A stretch of 64,000 bases of DNA. It comes from Cytophagia bacterium (GTDB lineage: Bacteria; Bacteroidota; Bacteroidia; Cytophagales; Spirosomataceae). Below are positions 15,815 through 23,122 of this stretch, piece after piece. Numbering within the stretch: position 1 is the first letter of the stretch; each line of letters starts with the position of its first letter. The notes below the pieces were generated by a model that saw only the letters and a list, made by a program, of their open reading frames with translations, was not told the DNA's origin and did no database searches. The stretch is from NCBI GenBank assembly GCA_004293645.1, contig REAB01000067.1, forward strand, positions 16,570 through 80,569. The letters run 5' to 3'. The position numbers and the translations under genes are program-made.

Positions 15815-16754
15815 ATGTCAAAAAAACTGGCATCCTTCACGGAAATAAAAAATAGGCATTTTAAATCATTGACATTCAATTGTTTACAAGCCAAAGTGTC
15901 AACTACTTTTTAATGGTTATGAAGGAGATATTTTGGAAGGTTTCCTCTCTGAATTACTGGGAGAGGAAATTAAAATCAAGCAGATTCTTGACAGCGAAAG
16001 CAACAAAGAATCGGAAGATGATAAGTTTAACCGCGTAGATATTCTTGTAGAAAATGCAAAGGGCGAGTTGGTCATCATTGAAGTTCAAAATAGCAAAGAA
16101 TATGATTATTTTCAGCGAATGTTGTACGGTACGTCGAAAGTTATCACCGAACACATCAAAGAAGGGCAGCCTTATGCAGATGTAAAAAAAGTAATTTCGA
16201 TAACTATTGCCTATTTTGATTTGGGGCAAGGTAAAGATTACGTTTACCATGGAACGACCACTTTTAAAGGCATACACAAAAACGACATCTTGGCTTTGGC
16301 CGATTTTAAAGGCATACACAAAAACGACATCTTGGCTTTGGCCGAAAAACAGGTAGAATTGTATCGAAAGGATAATATCTACCAGATATTTCCCGAATAT
16401 TGGGTAATAAAAGTCGGGAAATTTGGCAATAGAGTAAAAGATAAGTTGGACGAATGGATTTACTTTTTTAAGAATTCGGAGATAAAAAATGATTTTTCAG
16501 CAAAAGGATTGAAGGAGGCAAGTGAGCGGCTCGACGAGATGAAATTGAACGAAAAAGATGCCAAAGAGTATAAAAAATACCTCACAAACCTGCGCGATGT
16601 TGCCAGCGACCAGCACACCAAAATGGCAGACGCACAATCTTTAATAAAAAAAGGAAAAACAGAGGTAGCTCAAAATCTCAAAATGATGGGATTGTCGATG
16701 CTGGATATAAAAAAAGCGACAGGATTGACCGATGCAGAAATAGAGCAACTGTAA
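15815..16754 (+). pseudogene. Rpn-family nuclease gene, probably 5'-frameshifted
   Basis: The main frame, open from a TTG at 15933, gives 273 aa with the Rpn pattern: EGFLSELLGEEIKIKQILD, FNRVDILVENAKGELVIIEV (Asp and Glu of PD-(D/E)XK), RMLYGTSKVITEHIKEGQPY and an HTH-like tail (SMLDIKKATGLTDAEIEQL). The conserved start of that domain (NGYEGDIL) is in frame upstream with no start codon. An ATG at 15815 opens a 32-codon frame that ends at TAA 15911-15913 and would join the main frame if one T of the run 15907-15911 were removed. The gene also contains a 42-bp in-frame tandem duplication. It may be decaying, or may start at the TTG. Confidence 0.7.
16263..16346 (+). repeat. 42-bp in-frame tandem duplication in the Rpn gene
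   Basis: Two adjacent 14-codon units (16263-16304 and 16305-16346) encode FKGIHKNDILALAD and FKGIHKNDILALAE. They are identical except at the last codon (GAT versus GAA). This is a recent slippage or unequal-crossover event that leaves the frame intact. Confidence 0.9.
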
Positions 16755-16880
16755 AAATTTGTTCAATTGTAAGTAATTTGGTATAAATAAACGACGTTTC
16801 AATTTTGTATAAAACTTTGATAATAAGCACTTTGCGATTCTATTGACTATCGACTATTGACCGTGGACAAAAACGGCCTG

Positions 16881-18425
16881 ATGCAATACACCGCTCGATT
16901 TCGTTCAAAAAAAGCGGCTCCAAGTGTAATTTTCGCTTGGCTGGGTTGGGGGGGATTGTTGGAGCTAACCAGCCTAAACGCCCACAGCCAAGCCATTGTT
17001 CAAACCATTTTGCACAATAAAAACAGCTTTTATTATACTGACATGACCGCCTATCAGCGGCCCAATCGGGCGTGGCCAGTAGGCGTGTTTGACTCGGGTA
17101 CGGGCGGGCTAACGGTACTGAACGCCATTGTGCAGTTCGACAAACACAACAACCGCACGGGGCAAAGCGGCAAAGACGGCATTCCTGATTTTCAGACCGA
17201 AGATTTTATTTATTTGGCCGACCAAGCCAATATGCCCTACGGCAATTACGCGGGCGTGGGCAAAACGGAGTTTTTGCGCGAATTGATTCTGAAAGATGCC
17301 CAGTTTTTGTTGGGTAACAAATACTATTTAGACCAAAAAAGTGAAGTCCAAACCGACAAAAAGCCCATCAAAGCTCTGGTGATAGCCTGCAATACCGCCA
17401 CGGCTTACGGTAAAGAACAAATTGAGGCTTTTTTGCAAACGGTGGGCAGTCCGCTCAAAGTAATCGGCGTGATAGACGCGGGTGCAAAAGGCGCGTTGCA
17501 AATCCTACGCCCCGACGAGTCGGCGAGCGTTGGGGTTTTTGCTACGGCGGGTACGGTGGCTTCTAATGGCTATGTCAATGCCCTCAAACGCTACCAACAA
17601 CTATGGAAATACACGGGACAGTTGCAGTTTTATAGTCAGGGTGGGGTAGGGCTGGCCGAGGCCATTGACCAAGATGCCGCCTACATTGACCCCGCCGCCA
17701 ACGCGCCCCGCACGGCTTACAAAGGCCCAAACGTCAATGTGCCAGATTTGGGCATTGACCGCACGCTCATGGAGCTGTACAATTTTGATTTTGGCAATGA
17801 CAAAATGCTTTGCGATGCCAAAAACGTGGACGATTGCAGTCAGTTACAAATCAACTCTGCCGACAACTACGTGCGTTATCACTTGGTGTCGATGCTCGAA
17901 AAAATGCGCCAAACCCCCAACGCGCTGCCCCTCAAAGCCTTGATTTTGGGCTGCACGCATTATCCTTACATGACCCAAACCATCGAAAAAGTATTGACAG
18001 AACTCCGCGACAAACAACGCAATGGGGCATATCGCTACCGTCATTTGTTGGCCGAAAAAATACACCTCATTGACCCCGCCCTCAACACCGCTCAAGAACT
18101 TTATGACCATTTGCACCAAACCCAACTCACCAACGCGAAAGGTAATTTAGCCAACAGCGAATTTTACATCAGCGTGCCTAACTTGCTCAATACCAGCACA
18201 AAAACCGAGCAAAATGGTACGCGCCTCACCTACGATTTTAAATATGGCCGCGCCGAAGGGCAAATACAAGAAGACGTGCGCGTGGTGCCGTTTAGCAAGC
18301 AAAATATCCTGCCCGACGTAGCCGAGCGGCTGCGCACCCAAATACCCGCCACGTTTGAGCTGATTCGGGCTTTTGGCAAAACCAGTGCAAAAACCAAACA
18401 ATTGCCTATTCAAGAGCGGTTGTAG
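16881..18425 (+). CDS. Exported glutamate-racemase (MurI) homologue with large insertions
   Basis: Read from the ATG at 16881 this gives 514 aa (a TTG at 16857 would add 8). The MurI/Asp-Glu racemase signatures are intact: GVFDSGTGGLTVLNA, YLADQANMPYGNY, ALVIACNTATAYG (first catalytic Cys) and LILGCTHYPYM (second catalytic Cys). It is about twice the normal length (about 270 aa), with extra segments around QFDKHNNRTGQSGKDGIPDF and the region before CTHYPY. An N-terminal basic-hydrophobic stretch (FRSKKAAPSVIFAWLGWGGL, then NAHSQA) looks like a signal peptide. It would racemise an acidic amino acid outside the cytoplasm, or be a diverged envelope enzyme. The function is inferred. Confidence 0.8.
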   Translation: MQYTARFRSKKAAPSVIFAWLGWGGLLELTSLNAHSQAIVQTILHNKNSFYYTDMTAYQRPNRAWPVGVFDSGTGGLTVLNAIVQFDKHNNRTGQSGKDGIPDFQTEDFIYLADQANMPYGNYAGVGKTEFLRELILKDAQFLLGNKYYLDQKSEVQTDKKPIKALVIACNTATAYGKEQIEAFLQTVGSPLKVIGVIDAGAKGALQILRPDESASVGVFATAGTVASNGYVNALKRYQQLWKYTGQLQFYSQGGVGLAEAIDQDAAYIDPAANAPRTAYKGPNVNVPDLGIDRTLMELYNFDFGNDKMLCDAKNVDDCSQLQINSADNYVRYHLVSMLEKMRQTPNALPLKALILGCTHYPYMTQTIEKVLTELRDKQRNGAYRYRHLLAEKIHLIDPALNTAQELYDHLHQTQLTNAKGNLANSEFYISVPNLLNTSTKTEQNGTRLTYDFKYGRAEGQIQEDVRVVPFSKQNILPDVAERLRTQIPATFELIRAFGKTSAKTKQLPIQERL

Positions 18426-18439
18426 GCGAAGGCAGTAAA

Positions 18440-18541
18440 ATGCGCTTTTTGCGCAATGTTTTTATCTACTTATTTGGCTTCATCGCGTTTTTCCTCTTTT
18501 CACGCCCTTTTTTCCTGCTTTCAACAAAAAGTGCTATTTAG
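18440..18541 (+). CDS. Putative 33-aa membrane peptide
   Basis: The ATG at 18440 opens a 33-codon frame, MRFLRNVFIYLFGFIAFFLF then SRPFFLLSTKSAI, ending TAG. It has a basic N-terminus and one hydrophobic helix, as in small membrane proteins. It lies 14 bp after the racemase stop on the same strand. A TGCGC/GCGCA stem overlaps its start. There is no homology evidence; it may be a chance frame. Confidence 0.3.
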   Translation: MRFLRNVFIYLFGFIAFFLFSRPFFLLSTKSAI

Positions 18542-18593
18542 GCAGCTTGCCGTTTTTCAATTTTGTTTCATCAAATTTTAAAACAGAAACAAA

Positions 18594-19787
18594 ATGAAAA
18601 ATCTATTGACAACCATTTTTTCAATCTACTCTTTTTTGGGTTTTTGCCAAGATTACACACTCTCTGGCATTGTGAGAAACAGCAACCAAGAACCCGTTGA
18701 GATGGTGGGCGTTTTTACAAAAACGGGGCAAGGAACGCTGACCAACGAATTGGGTGAATTTACGTTGAAAGTTTCGACGTTGCCTGCCAAAATTATGCTG
18801 AGTCATTTGAGCTACAAAGCTGTTGAAGTAACCGTGGCCGACCAAAAACTGTTGCCTATTGTACTTGAAGAAAACGTGAAGACGCTACCCGAAGCCAAAG
18901 TAGGAAACTACGCCATTGAGCTGATTTACAGAGTGATAGATAAAGTAGCCGCCGACTCAACCTACAATCATTTTGCGCGAGGATTTTACAGGAAAATTCA
19001 GAAAGAAGGCGAAAAATACACGGTTTTGCATGAACTGCTTTTTAATGCAAACACCAACGGCAAATATGGTATTGATGCTTGGCAACCCACCGCCAGTCGC
19101 TACACACTGCACGATGGGCACGTAGAAAATCGGACTATACAATCTTCCATACGAAGTAGCTCATCAAGTCCTCGTGTTCAGTTTATAACAGATAATTACG
19201 GGCTAATTCCCAAAAATGAGATTGCTAAAATGTACCGTTTTGATATAGAAAATTTCATAGACCAAGATACTCCAAACGAGATTGCGGTGGTACTTTGTAC
19301 TCCAAAAGAACCTACCGAAACGAGCTTTACGGGGAAATTCTACGTTAAAACGGCCACAAACGCGCTTTTAAAAGTAACTGGTCGAAGAAAACTCAATAAG
19401 AAATTTTGGACCCATAATTTTTGGTTCAAAGTCAAAGAAAGTTACTTAGACCTCAACGTAAGTTACCGCGCAGATGGCGAGGTATCGGTACTTTCGGGCA
19501 TGGATTTGGACTTTGTTACCCTGGTTCAGTATGCCTCGGTAGTAAATAAAACAATAATAGACCACGTTGATTTGATAATGTATGAATATGGTGAACCCAA
19601 AAACAATGAAGCCCGCCAACTGCAAAATAGTATTGTTCCCGAATCAGAGATTTTTAAGACTACCCAAGAAAGTCCCGACTTTTGGGCCAACAACGCTGTC
19701 ATTAAACGTACGCCCGTGGAAGATGAAATTATCAAGGTTTTTGAAAGTAGAAAGAAAAAAGGAAGCACCCTATTTATCAACAAATAG
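18594..19787 (+). CDS. Carboxypeptidase-regulatory-like domain protein (exported)
   Basis: This 397-aa protein has a signal peptide (MKNLLTTIFSIYSFLGFCQ) followed by a CarboxypepD_reg/CNA-B-like domain at about 20-95 (YTLSGIVRNSNQEPVEMVGV, then GQGTLTNELGEFTLKVS, LSHLSYKAVEVTV). The remaining 300 residues are beta-rich and resemble the uncharacterised C-terminal half of similar Bacteroidota envelope proteins. It is not long enough to be a TonB receptor. It precedes the LytS/LytR pair by 53 bp on the same strand, so it could be under the same control. The function is unknown; cell-envelope location is inferred. Confidence 0.8.
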   Translation: MKNLLTTIFSIYSFLGFCQDYTLSGIVRNSNQEPVEMVGVFTKTGQGTLTNELGEFTLKVSTLPAKIMLSHLSYKAVEVTVADQKLLPIVLEENVKTLPEAKVGNYAIELIYRVIDKVAADSTYNHFARGFYRKIQKEGEKYTVLHELLFNANTNGKYGIDAWQPTASRYTLHDGHVENRTIQSSIRSSSSSPRVQFITDNYGLIPKNEIAKMYRFDIENFIDQDTPNEIAVVLCTPKEPTETSFTGKFYVKTATNALLKVTGRRKLNKKFWTHNFWFKVKESYLDLNVSYRADGEVSVLSGMDLDFVTLVQYASVVNKTIIDHVDLIMYEYGEPKNNEARQLQNSIVPESEIFKTTQESPDFWANNAVIKRTPVEDEIIKVFESRKKKGSTLFINK

Positions 19788-19806
19788 GGTTGATGAGCTA
19801 TCTTTG
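19768..19806 (+). promoter_or_regulatory. Hairpin and -7 box ahead of the LytS-like kinase gene
   Basis: CCCTATTT (19768-19775) and AAATAGGG (19782-19789) form a perfect 8-bp hairpin overlapping the end of the preceding gene. TATCTTTG at 19799-19806 matches the TAnnTTTG box, 35 bp before the kinase ATG. A similar CCCTATTTT/AAAATAGGG hairpin sits at 22617-22640 before the C10 peptidase promoter. Confidence 0.4.
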
Positions 19807-19840
19807 AGAACGTTTGAGTGGATAAAAAATTAGCATTGAA

Positions 19841-20866
19841 ATGAGCGATTATTGGAAACATAAACAAAAAATAGCCAAGTCAGATGTTTGGATTGTGGCC
19901 TTTTGTTTTGTGCTTGCTACTCCGTTTTTTTACGAAACTTTCGTATTTTGTTATCATAAAATAGGGGTAATTAAAACTATTTTTTTTGTATTTTTTCACT
20001 ATTTTAATCCATTGTTACTGGTTTATTTTTTGGTCTATTTTCTGCTTCCTGTTTCTATCAAAAACAAAAATGTGTTCTATTTTACTTTGATTTTGCTCGT
20101 TACTCTTTTGGTGCAGGCTGCATTGTCAAGAACGGTATATGGGTTTCTGGGGGTAAAAGTTGCTAAGATTAACTTTGACACCATAACATTCGAAATACAG
20201 GACACCATTATGCTGGCTGCGCCACTATCTATGATTCTGTTTGTCAAGCAGTTAGTAGAAATTAAAGGCCAATTTTTGAGAATTGAAAAGGAAAAGAAAG
20301 AGGCGGAGCTTAAACTCTTGAAACAACAAATTGACCCACATTTTTTGTTCAATAATCTCAACGTATTGGGGGTGTTGATTCAGCAAGATAAGAACTCGGC
20401 TACTGAATACCTCAATCGTTTTGCCAACCTTTATCGCTACCTTATCAAGTATAAAGACGAAGACGTGGTGTTGTTGGAAGAAGAATGGAGCTTTGCTCAA
20501 AATTATATTTTTTTAATACAACAACGTTTTGGAAATACGTATGATTTTAGCAGTTTTCAAAACGACAGTATTGGGCCGCTGTTAAGTCGATTTGTGCCAC
20601 CTGGCGCCGTCCAAGCGCTCATCGAAAACATCGTCAAACACAATCAAGGCGACCACGAGCGACCGTTGCAAATTGAGGTTGAGTTTGGGGATAATTATTG
20701 CGCCATCAAAAACGAAATCAGGGCCAAACTCACCAGCGTAGAGTCCACGCAAACGGGACTGAAAAGTTTGGAAATGCGGTACAGGTTATTGTCAGACCAA
20801 AAATTGATGATTAAGCAGACTGAGGGCAGCTTTGAGGTAAAAATCCCACTTTTGAAATCGGTGTAA
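19841..20866 (+). CDS. LytS-type sensor histidine kinase (His_kinase family)
   Basis: This 341-aa protein has four predicted membrane helices in the first 140 residues (IVAFCFVLATPFFYETFVFC, FFHYFNPLLLVYFLVYFLLP, TLILLVTLLVQAALS, MLAAPLSMILFVKQL). A coiled stretch and the PF06580 phospho-acceptor motif LKQQIDPHFLFNNLNVLGVL follow. The ATP-binding half has ALIENIVKHNQG (N-box) but a short, degenerate C-terminus (CAIKNEI..TGLKSLEMRYRLL). It would sense an envelope signal and phosphorylate the LytTR regulator encoded 18 bp downstream. The signal is unknown. Confidence 0.9.
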   Translation: MSDYWKHKQKIAKSDVWIVAFCFVLATPFFYETFVFCYHKIGVIKTIFFVFFHYFNPLLLVYFLVYFLLPVSIKNKNVFYFTLILLVTLLVQAALSRTVYGFLGVKVAKINFDTITFEIQDTIMLAAPLSMILFVKQLVEIKGQFLRIEKEKKEAELKLLKQQIDPHFLFNNLNVLGVLIQQDKNSATEYLNRFANLYRYLIKYKDEDVVLLEEEWSFAQNYIFLIQQRFGNTYDFSSFQNDSIGPLLSRFVPPGAVQALIENIVKHNQGDHERPLQIEVEFGDNYCAIKNEIRAKLTSVESTQTGLKSLEMRYRLLSDQKLMIKQTEGSFEVKIPLLKSV

Positions 20867-20884
20867 AGTAGCAAACGGGCGAAC

Positions 20885-21655
20885 ATGAAAATTTTAATCA
20901 TTGAAGACGAACAAATAGCCAGCAGCCAGTTGGCGCATTATATTGGCCAATACAACGCTGATTTTGAGATAGTTGGTATTTTGAGGAGTATCAAAGAAGC
21001 TATGATTTGGTTTGGCGTTTACCCAAAACCTGATTTGATTTTTTCGGATATTGAGTTGTTAGATGGCAACGTTTTTATGCTTTACGCTAACGTTTTGGTG
21101 CAATCGCCCATTGTTTTTACCACCGCTTACGACCAATTTTTGCAACGAGCTTTTGATGCCAACGGCATTGGGTACATCTTGAAGCCTTATGGTTATCAGA
21201 AAGTAGCGGAGAGTCTTGATAAGTTTTTGAGTTTAAAAAAAGAGCTTTCAATTCTGCCCGAAACGCTCACTTTGGCTGTTATTGAACAACTCAAAGCGGC
21301 GCTTCAACCGCATTTTCAAAGCTACAAACAGCGTTTTACGGTCAAAATACGCAACGGAATCCACATTTTGGCTGTGGCAGATATTGTCTATTTTGAGTCG
21401 AAAGATGGGGTGGTATTTGCTTTTGGCAAAAACCAACAAAAATACCCGCTCAATGGCACGCTCAACGACGTAGAAGAAGTGCTGAATCCAGTCCATTTTT
21501 TTAGAATCAACCGGTCCGAAATCGTGAATCTTGAAATGATTGATAGAATTGAAGTTTATTTTAACGACCGCCTCCTTGTCAAAACCAAGGCAATCAACAA
21601 AGACTTGATTGTGAGTGCCAACCGCGTACCAGCGTTCAGAAAGTGGTTGGGGTAA
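20885..21655 (+). CDS. LytTR-family response regulator
   Basis: This 256-aa protein has an N-terminal receiver domain with the acidic pocket IIEDE, the phospho-acceptor Asp in DLIFSDIELLDGN, TTAYDQF and ILKPYGY (conserved Lys). A C-terminal LytTR DNA-binding domain shows FTVKIRNGIHILAVADIVYF, YPLNGTLNDVEEVL and FFRINRSEIVNLEMIDRIEV. It forms a two-gene unit with the LytS-like kinase (18-bp gap). LytTR regulators bind direct repeats upstream of target genes; targets are not identifiable here. The 3' end runs into a decayed aminotransferase gene, suggesting a local rearrangement. Confidence 0.95.
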   Translation: MKILIIEDEQIASSQLAHYIGQYNADFEIVGILRSIKEAMIWFGVYPKPDLIFSDIELLDGNVFMLYANVLVQSPIVFTTAYDQFLQRAFDANGIGYILKPYGYQKVAESLDKFLSLKKELSILPETLTLAVIEQLKAALQPHFQSYKQRFTVKIRNGIHILAVADIVYFESKDGVVFAFGKNQQKYPLNGTLNDVEEVLNPVHFFRINRSEIVNLEMIDRIEVYFNDRLLVKTKAINKDLIVSANRVPAFRKWLG

Positions 21656-21677
21656 TGGCATTGGCTACTTACTTAAT

Positions 21678-21827
21678 GCCGTTTGGCTTACTCAAACCCA
21701 CGGCGTGGCGTGCATTCCCGTGTCGGCGTTTTACCGCCATGCCACCGACCACGGCGTAGTGCGGTTTTGTTTTGCCAAAAAACAAGAAACCCTCGACCAA
21801 GCCGTGGCCAAACTGAGGGCGGTGTAG
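21678..21827 (+). pseudogene. 3' remnant of a YbdL-type methionine aminotransferase gene
   Basis: The frame at 21678-21827 encodes the last 49 residues of a class I/II aminotransferase, including WLTQTHGVACIPVSAFY and VVRFCFAKKQETLDQAVAKL. This is the C-terminal pattern of YbdL/MtnE-type methionine (keto-acid) aminotransferases. The rest of the gene (about 330 codons) is absent; upstream lies the LytTR regulator, whose stop is at 21655. A deletion or an insertion of the upstream signalling genes is the simplest explanation. Confidence 0.75.
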
Positions 21828-21887
21828 CGAGGTGCGTTTTTGGTTTTTAAGGGGTAAAAATCAATGACGTTATTGGACCTAAATCGT

Positions 21888-21895
21888 TACATTTG
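21888..21895 (+). promoter_or_regulatory. -7 box for the LuxR-type gene
   Basis: TACATTTG fits the TAnnTTTG consensus and lies 22 bp before the ATG at 21918. No good -33 element was found at the usual spacing. Confidence 0.4.
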
Positions 21896-21917
21896 AGAAA
21901 AATACAGCCACTCTCTT

Positions 21918-22571
21918 ATGGAAAATGAAGCAATATCGGTCTTATTGGCCCACACCGACCCGCTGATGTGCCAAGCACTTGGCAATTTGCTCACTGCGCA
22001 ACACTACCCAGTGTACTTTTGCCATACCGAGGCCGACATCCTACCGCTGCTGTGCCAACACCAGCTGAGTGTTGCGTTTTTGGGCCACAACATCGCCCAA
22101 AACGGCAATACTTTGGCATTGGCGGCTTGCCTGAAAGCCCAATTTCCTGCGGTGCGGTTTGTTTTGTTTACCCAAACGCCCTCTTTTGAAGAAGCCATTG
22201 CGGCCATGTGCGCCGAAATAGACGGTTACTTGTTCTACGACGACGGTCTCACGGCTATTTACGACTGCATAGATGCGGTGGTGTGTGGCACGCCTTACTT
22301 CTCGCCGTCTATCAAACAACTACTCGACGACAACCCCGACCCCGCTGGGCCGACCCTATCGCCGCAAGAAGCAAAGGTAATAGCGTTGGTAGAGCAAAAT
22401 CGAAGCAACAAAGAAATAGCCGAATTGCTCCACATAAGCCTCTTTACGGTGCAAGACCACCGCCGCAATATACGCCGCAAATTGGGCATAAAAGGAGGTA
22501 AGAATATTTTGCTGGAATACCTAAAACTTCCCCCCCCCCCCCCCCCGAATAAAACGCTGATAATCAAATAG
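21918..22571 (+). CDS. LuxR/NarL-family response regulator with degenerate receiver
   Basis: This 217-aa protein has an N-terminal receiver-like domain (VLLAHTDPLMCQALGNLL) that lacks the phospho-acceptor Asp: the equivalent strand reads VAFLGHNIAQNG instead of a D-containing motif. The C-terminal LuxR HTH is intact at about 150-205 (LSPQEAKVIALVEQNRSNKE, then IAELLHISLFTVQDHRRNIR). The last codons include a run of 17 C encoding six prolines (KLPPPPPPNKTLIIK), beyond the HTH. Slippage there would change only the C-terminal tail. It is probably a phosphorylation-independent regulator. It is followed by the C10 peptidase island. Confidence 0.9.
   Translation: MENEAISVLLAHTDPLMCQALGNLLTAQHYPVYFCHTEADILPLLCQHQLSVAFLGHNIAQNGNTLALAACLKAQFPAVRFVLFTQTPSFEEAIAAMCAEIDGYLFYDDGLTAIYDCIDAVVCGTPYFSPSIKQLLDDNPDPAGPTLSPQEAKVIALVEQNRSNKEIAELLHISLFTVQDHRRNIRRKLGIKGGKNILLEYLKLPPPPPPNKTLIIK
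22530..22546 (+). repeat. 17-C homopolymer at the 3' end of the LuxR-type gene
   Basis: Seventeen consecutive C (22530-22546) lie inside the reading frame. Tracts of this length are hypermutable by slippage and also prone to sequencing error. Gain or loss of one C would replace the last ten or so residues. Confidence 0.9.
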
Positions 22572-22616
22572 TTGTGTAAAAATGTACACCATACAGTGCG
22601 TGGAATGCTAAAATAT

Positions 22617-22720
22617 CCCTATTTTTTGTTCAAAATAGGGATTGCGCGGTATTATTTCTGGCGCGTACCTTTGTACACGAAAAAGCCCCAACTTAGTTTG
22701 GCGACCGAAGAGGGGCTTTT
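22617..22720 (+). promoter_or_regulatory. Promoter and leader hairpin of the C10 peptidase island
   Basis: A 9-bp inverted repeat CCCTATTTT/AAAATAGGG (22617-22625 and 22632-22640) is followed by TTGC at 22642-22645 and TACCTTTG at 22666-22673, a -33/-7 pair with 20-bp spacing. The predicted start (about 22680) is followed at once by AAAAGCCCC (22681-22689) pairing with GGGGCTTTT (22712-22720) and more T. The leader could be an attenuator or a 5' stabilising hairpin. The first ATG of the island is 47 bp further on. Confidence 0.65.
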
Positions 22721-22767
22721 TCAAAAAGTTCAAACAATTTTACAAATCATTTAAACGGTTCAAAATT

Positions 22768-23016
22768 ATGAAAAAAAATCCACTTATGCCATTACTTTTA
22801 GTAGTTATGGTGGTCGCGTGTACTACAAAGATAGACCCGAATGAATCTGGTTTAGATTCAAAATCATCTTTGCGAGTTGGAAAGGCAGAAATTGACAAAT
22901 TGTATAATACTGATTATGAAGGGCTTAATAACCTAATTAGAAGTATAAGACGTGTGTCTTTTGGTGTGCCTAATTTTGAAAACCCTAGATGGAGAGCATT
23001 CGCTATCTCTGTCTGA
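22768..23016 (+). CDS. Small lipoprotein, possibly truncated
   Basis: From the ATG at 22768 this gives 82 aa: MKKNPLMPLLLVVMVVAC with a lipobox Cys18, then TKIDPNESGLDSKSSLRVGK and a basic C-terminus ending WRAFAISV. The preceding in-frame codons have no signal-like features, so the later start is preferred. It is the first gene of the AT-rich C10 peptidase island. Many C10 peptidases in Bacteroidota are flanked by small lipoproteins that resemble their propeptides or inhibitors (Spi-type); such a role here is inference. The sequence is not recognisable. Confidence 0.6.
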   Translation: MKKNPLMPLLLVVMVVACTTKIDPNESGLDSKSSLRVGKAEIDKLYNTDYEGLNNLIRSIRRVSFGVPNFENPRWRAFAISV

Positions 23017-23122
23017 TTCCACAAGCTTTGCCAGAGAGCCAGAATTTTTATGTGTGTTTTTTAACAGCCGAACTTAGTTTTTACCATTTTAATTGTTATT
23101 TCATATTTAAATTAAACTCAAA

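Noticed and set aside
22530..22546. Treating the C17 tract as certain phase variation
   Set aside because: The tract is at the end of the gene, beyond the HTH, and homopolymers are error-prone in sequencing; it is reported as a candidate only.
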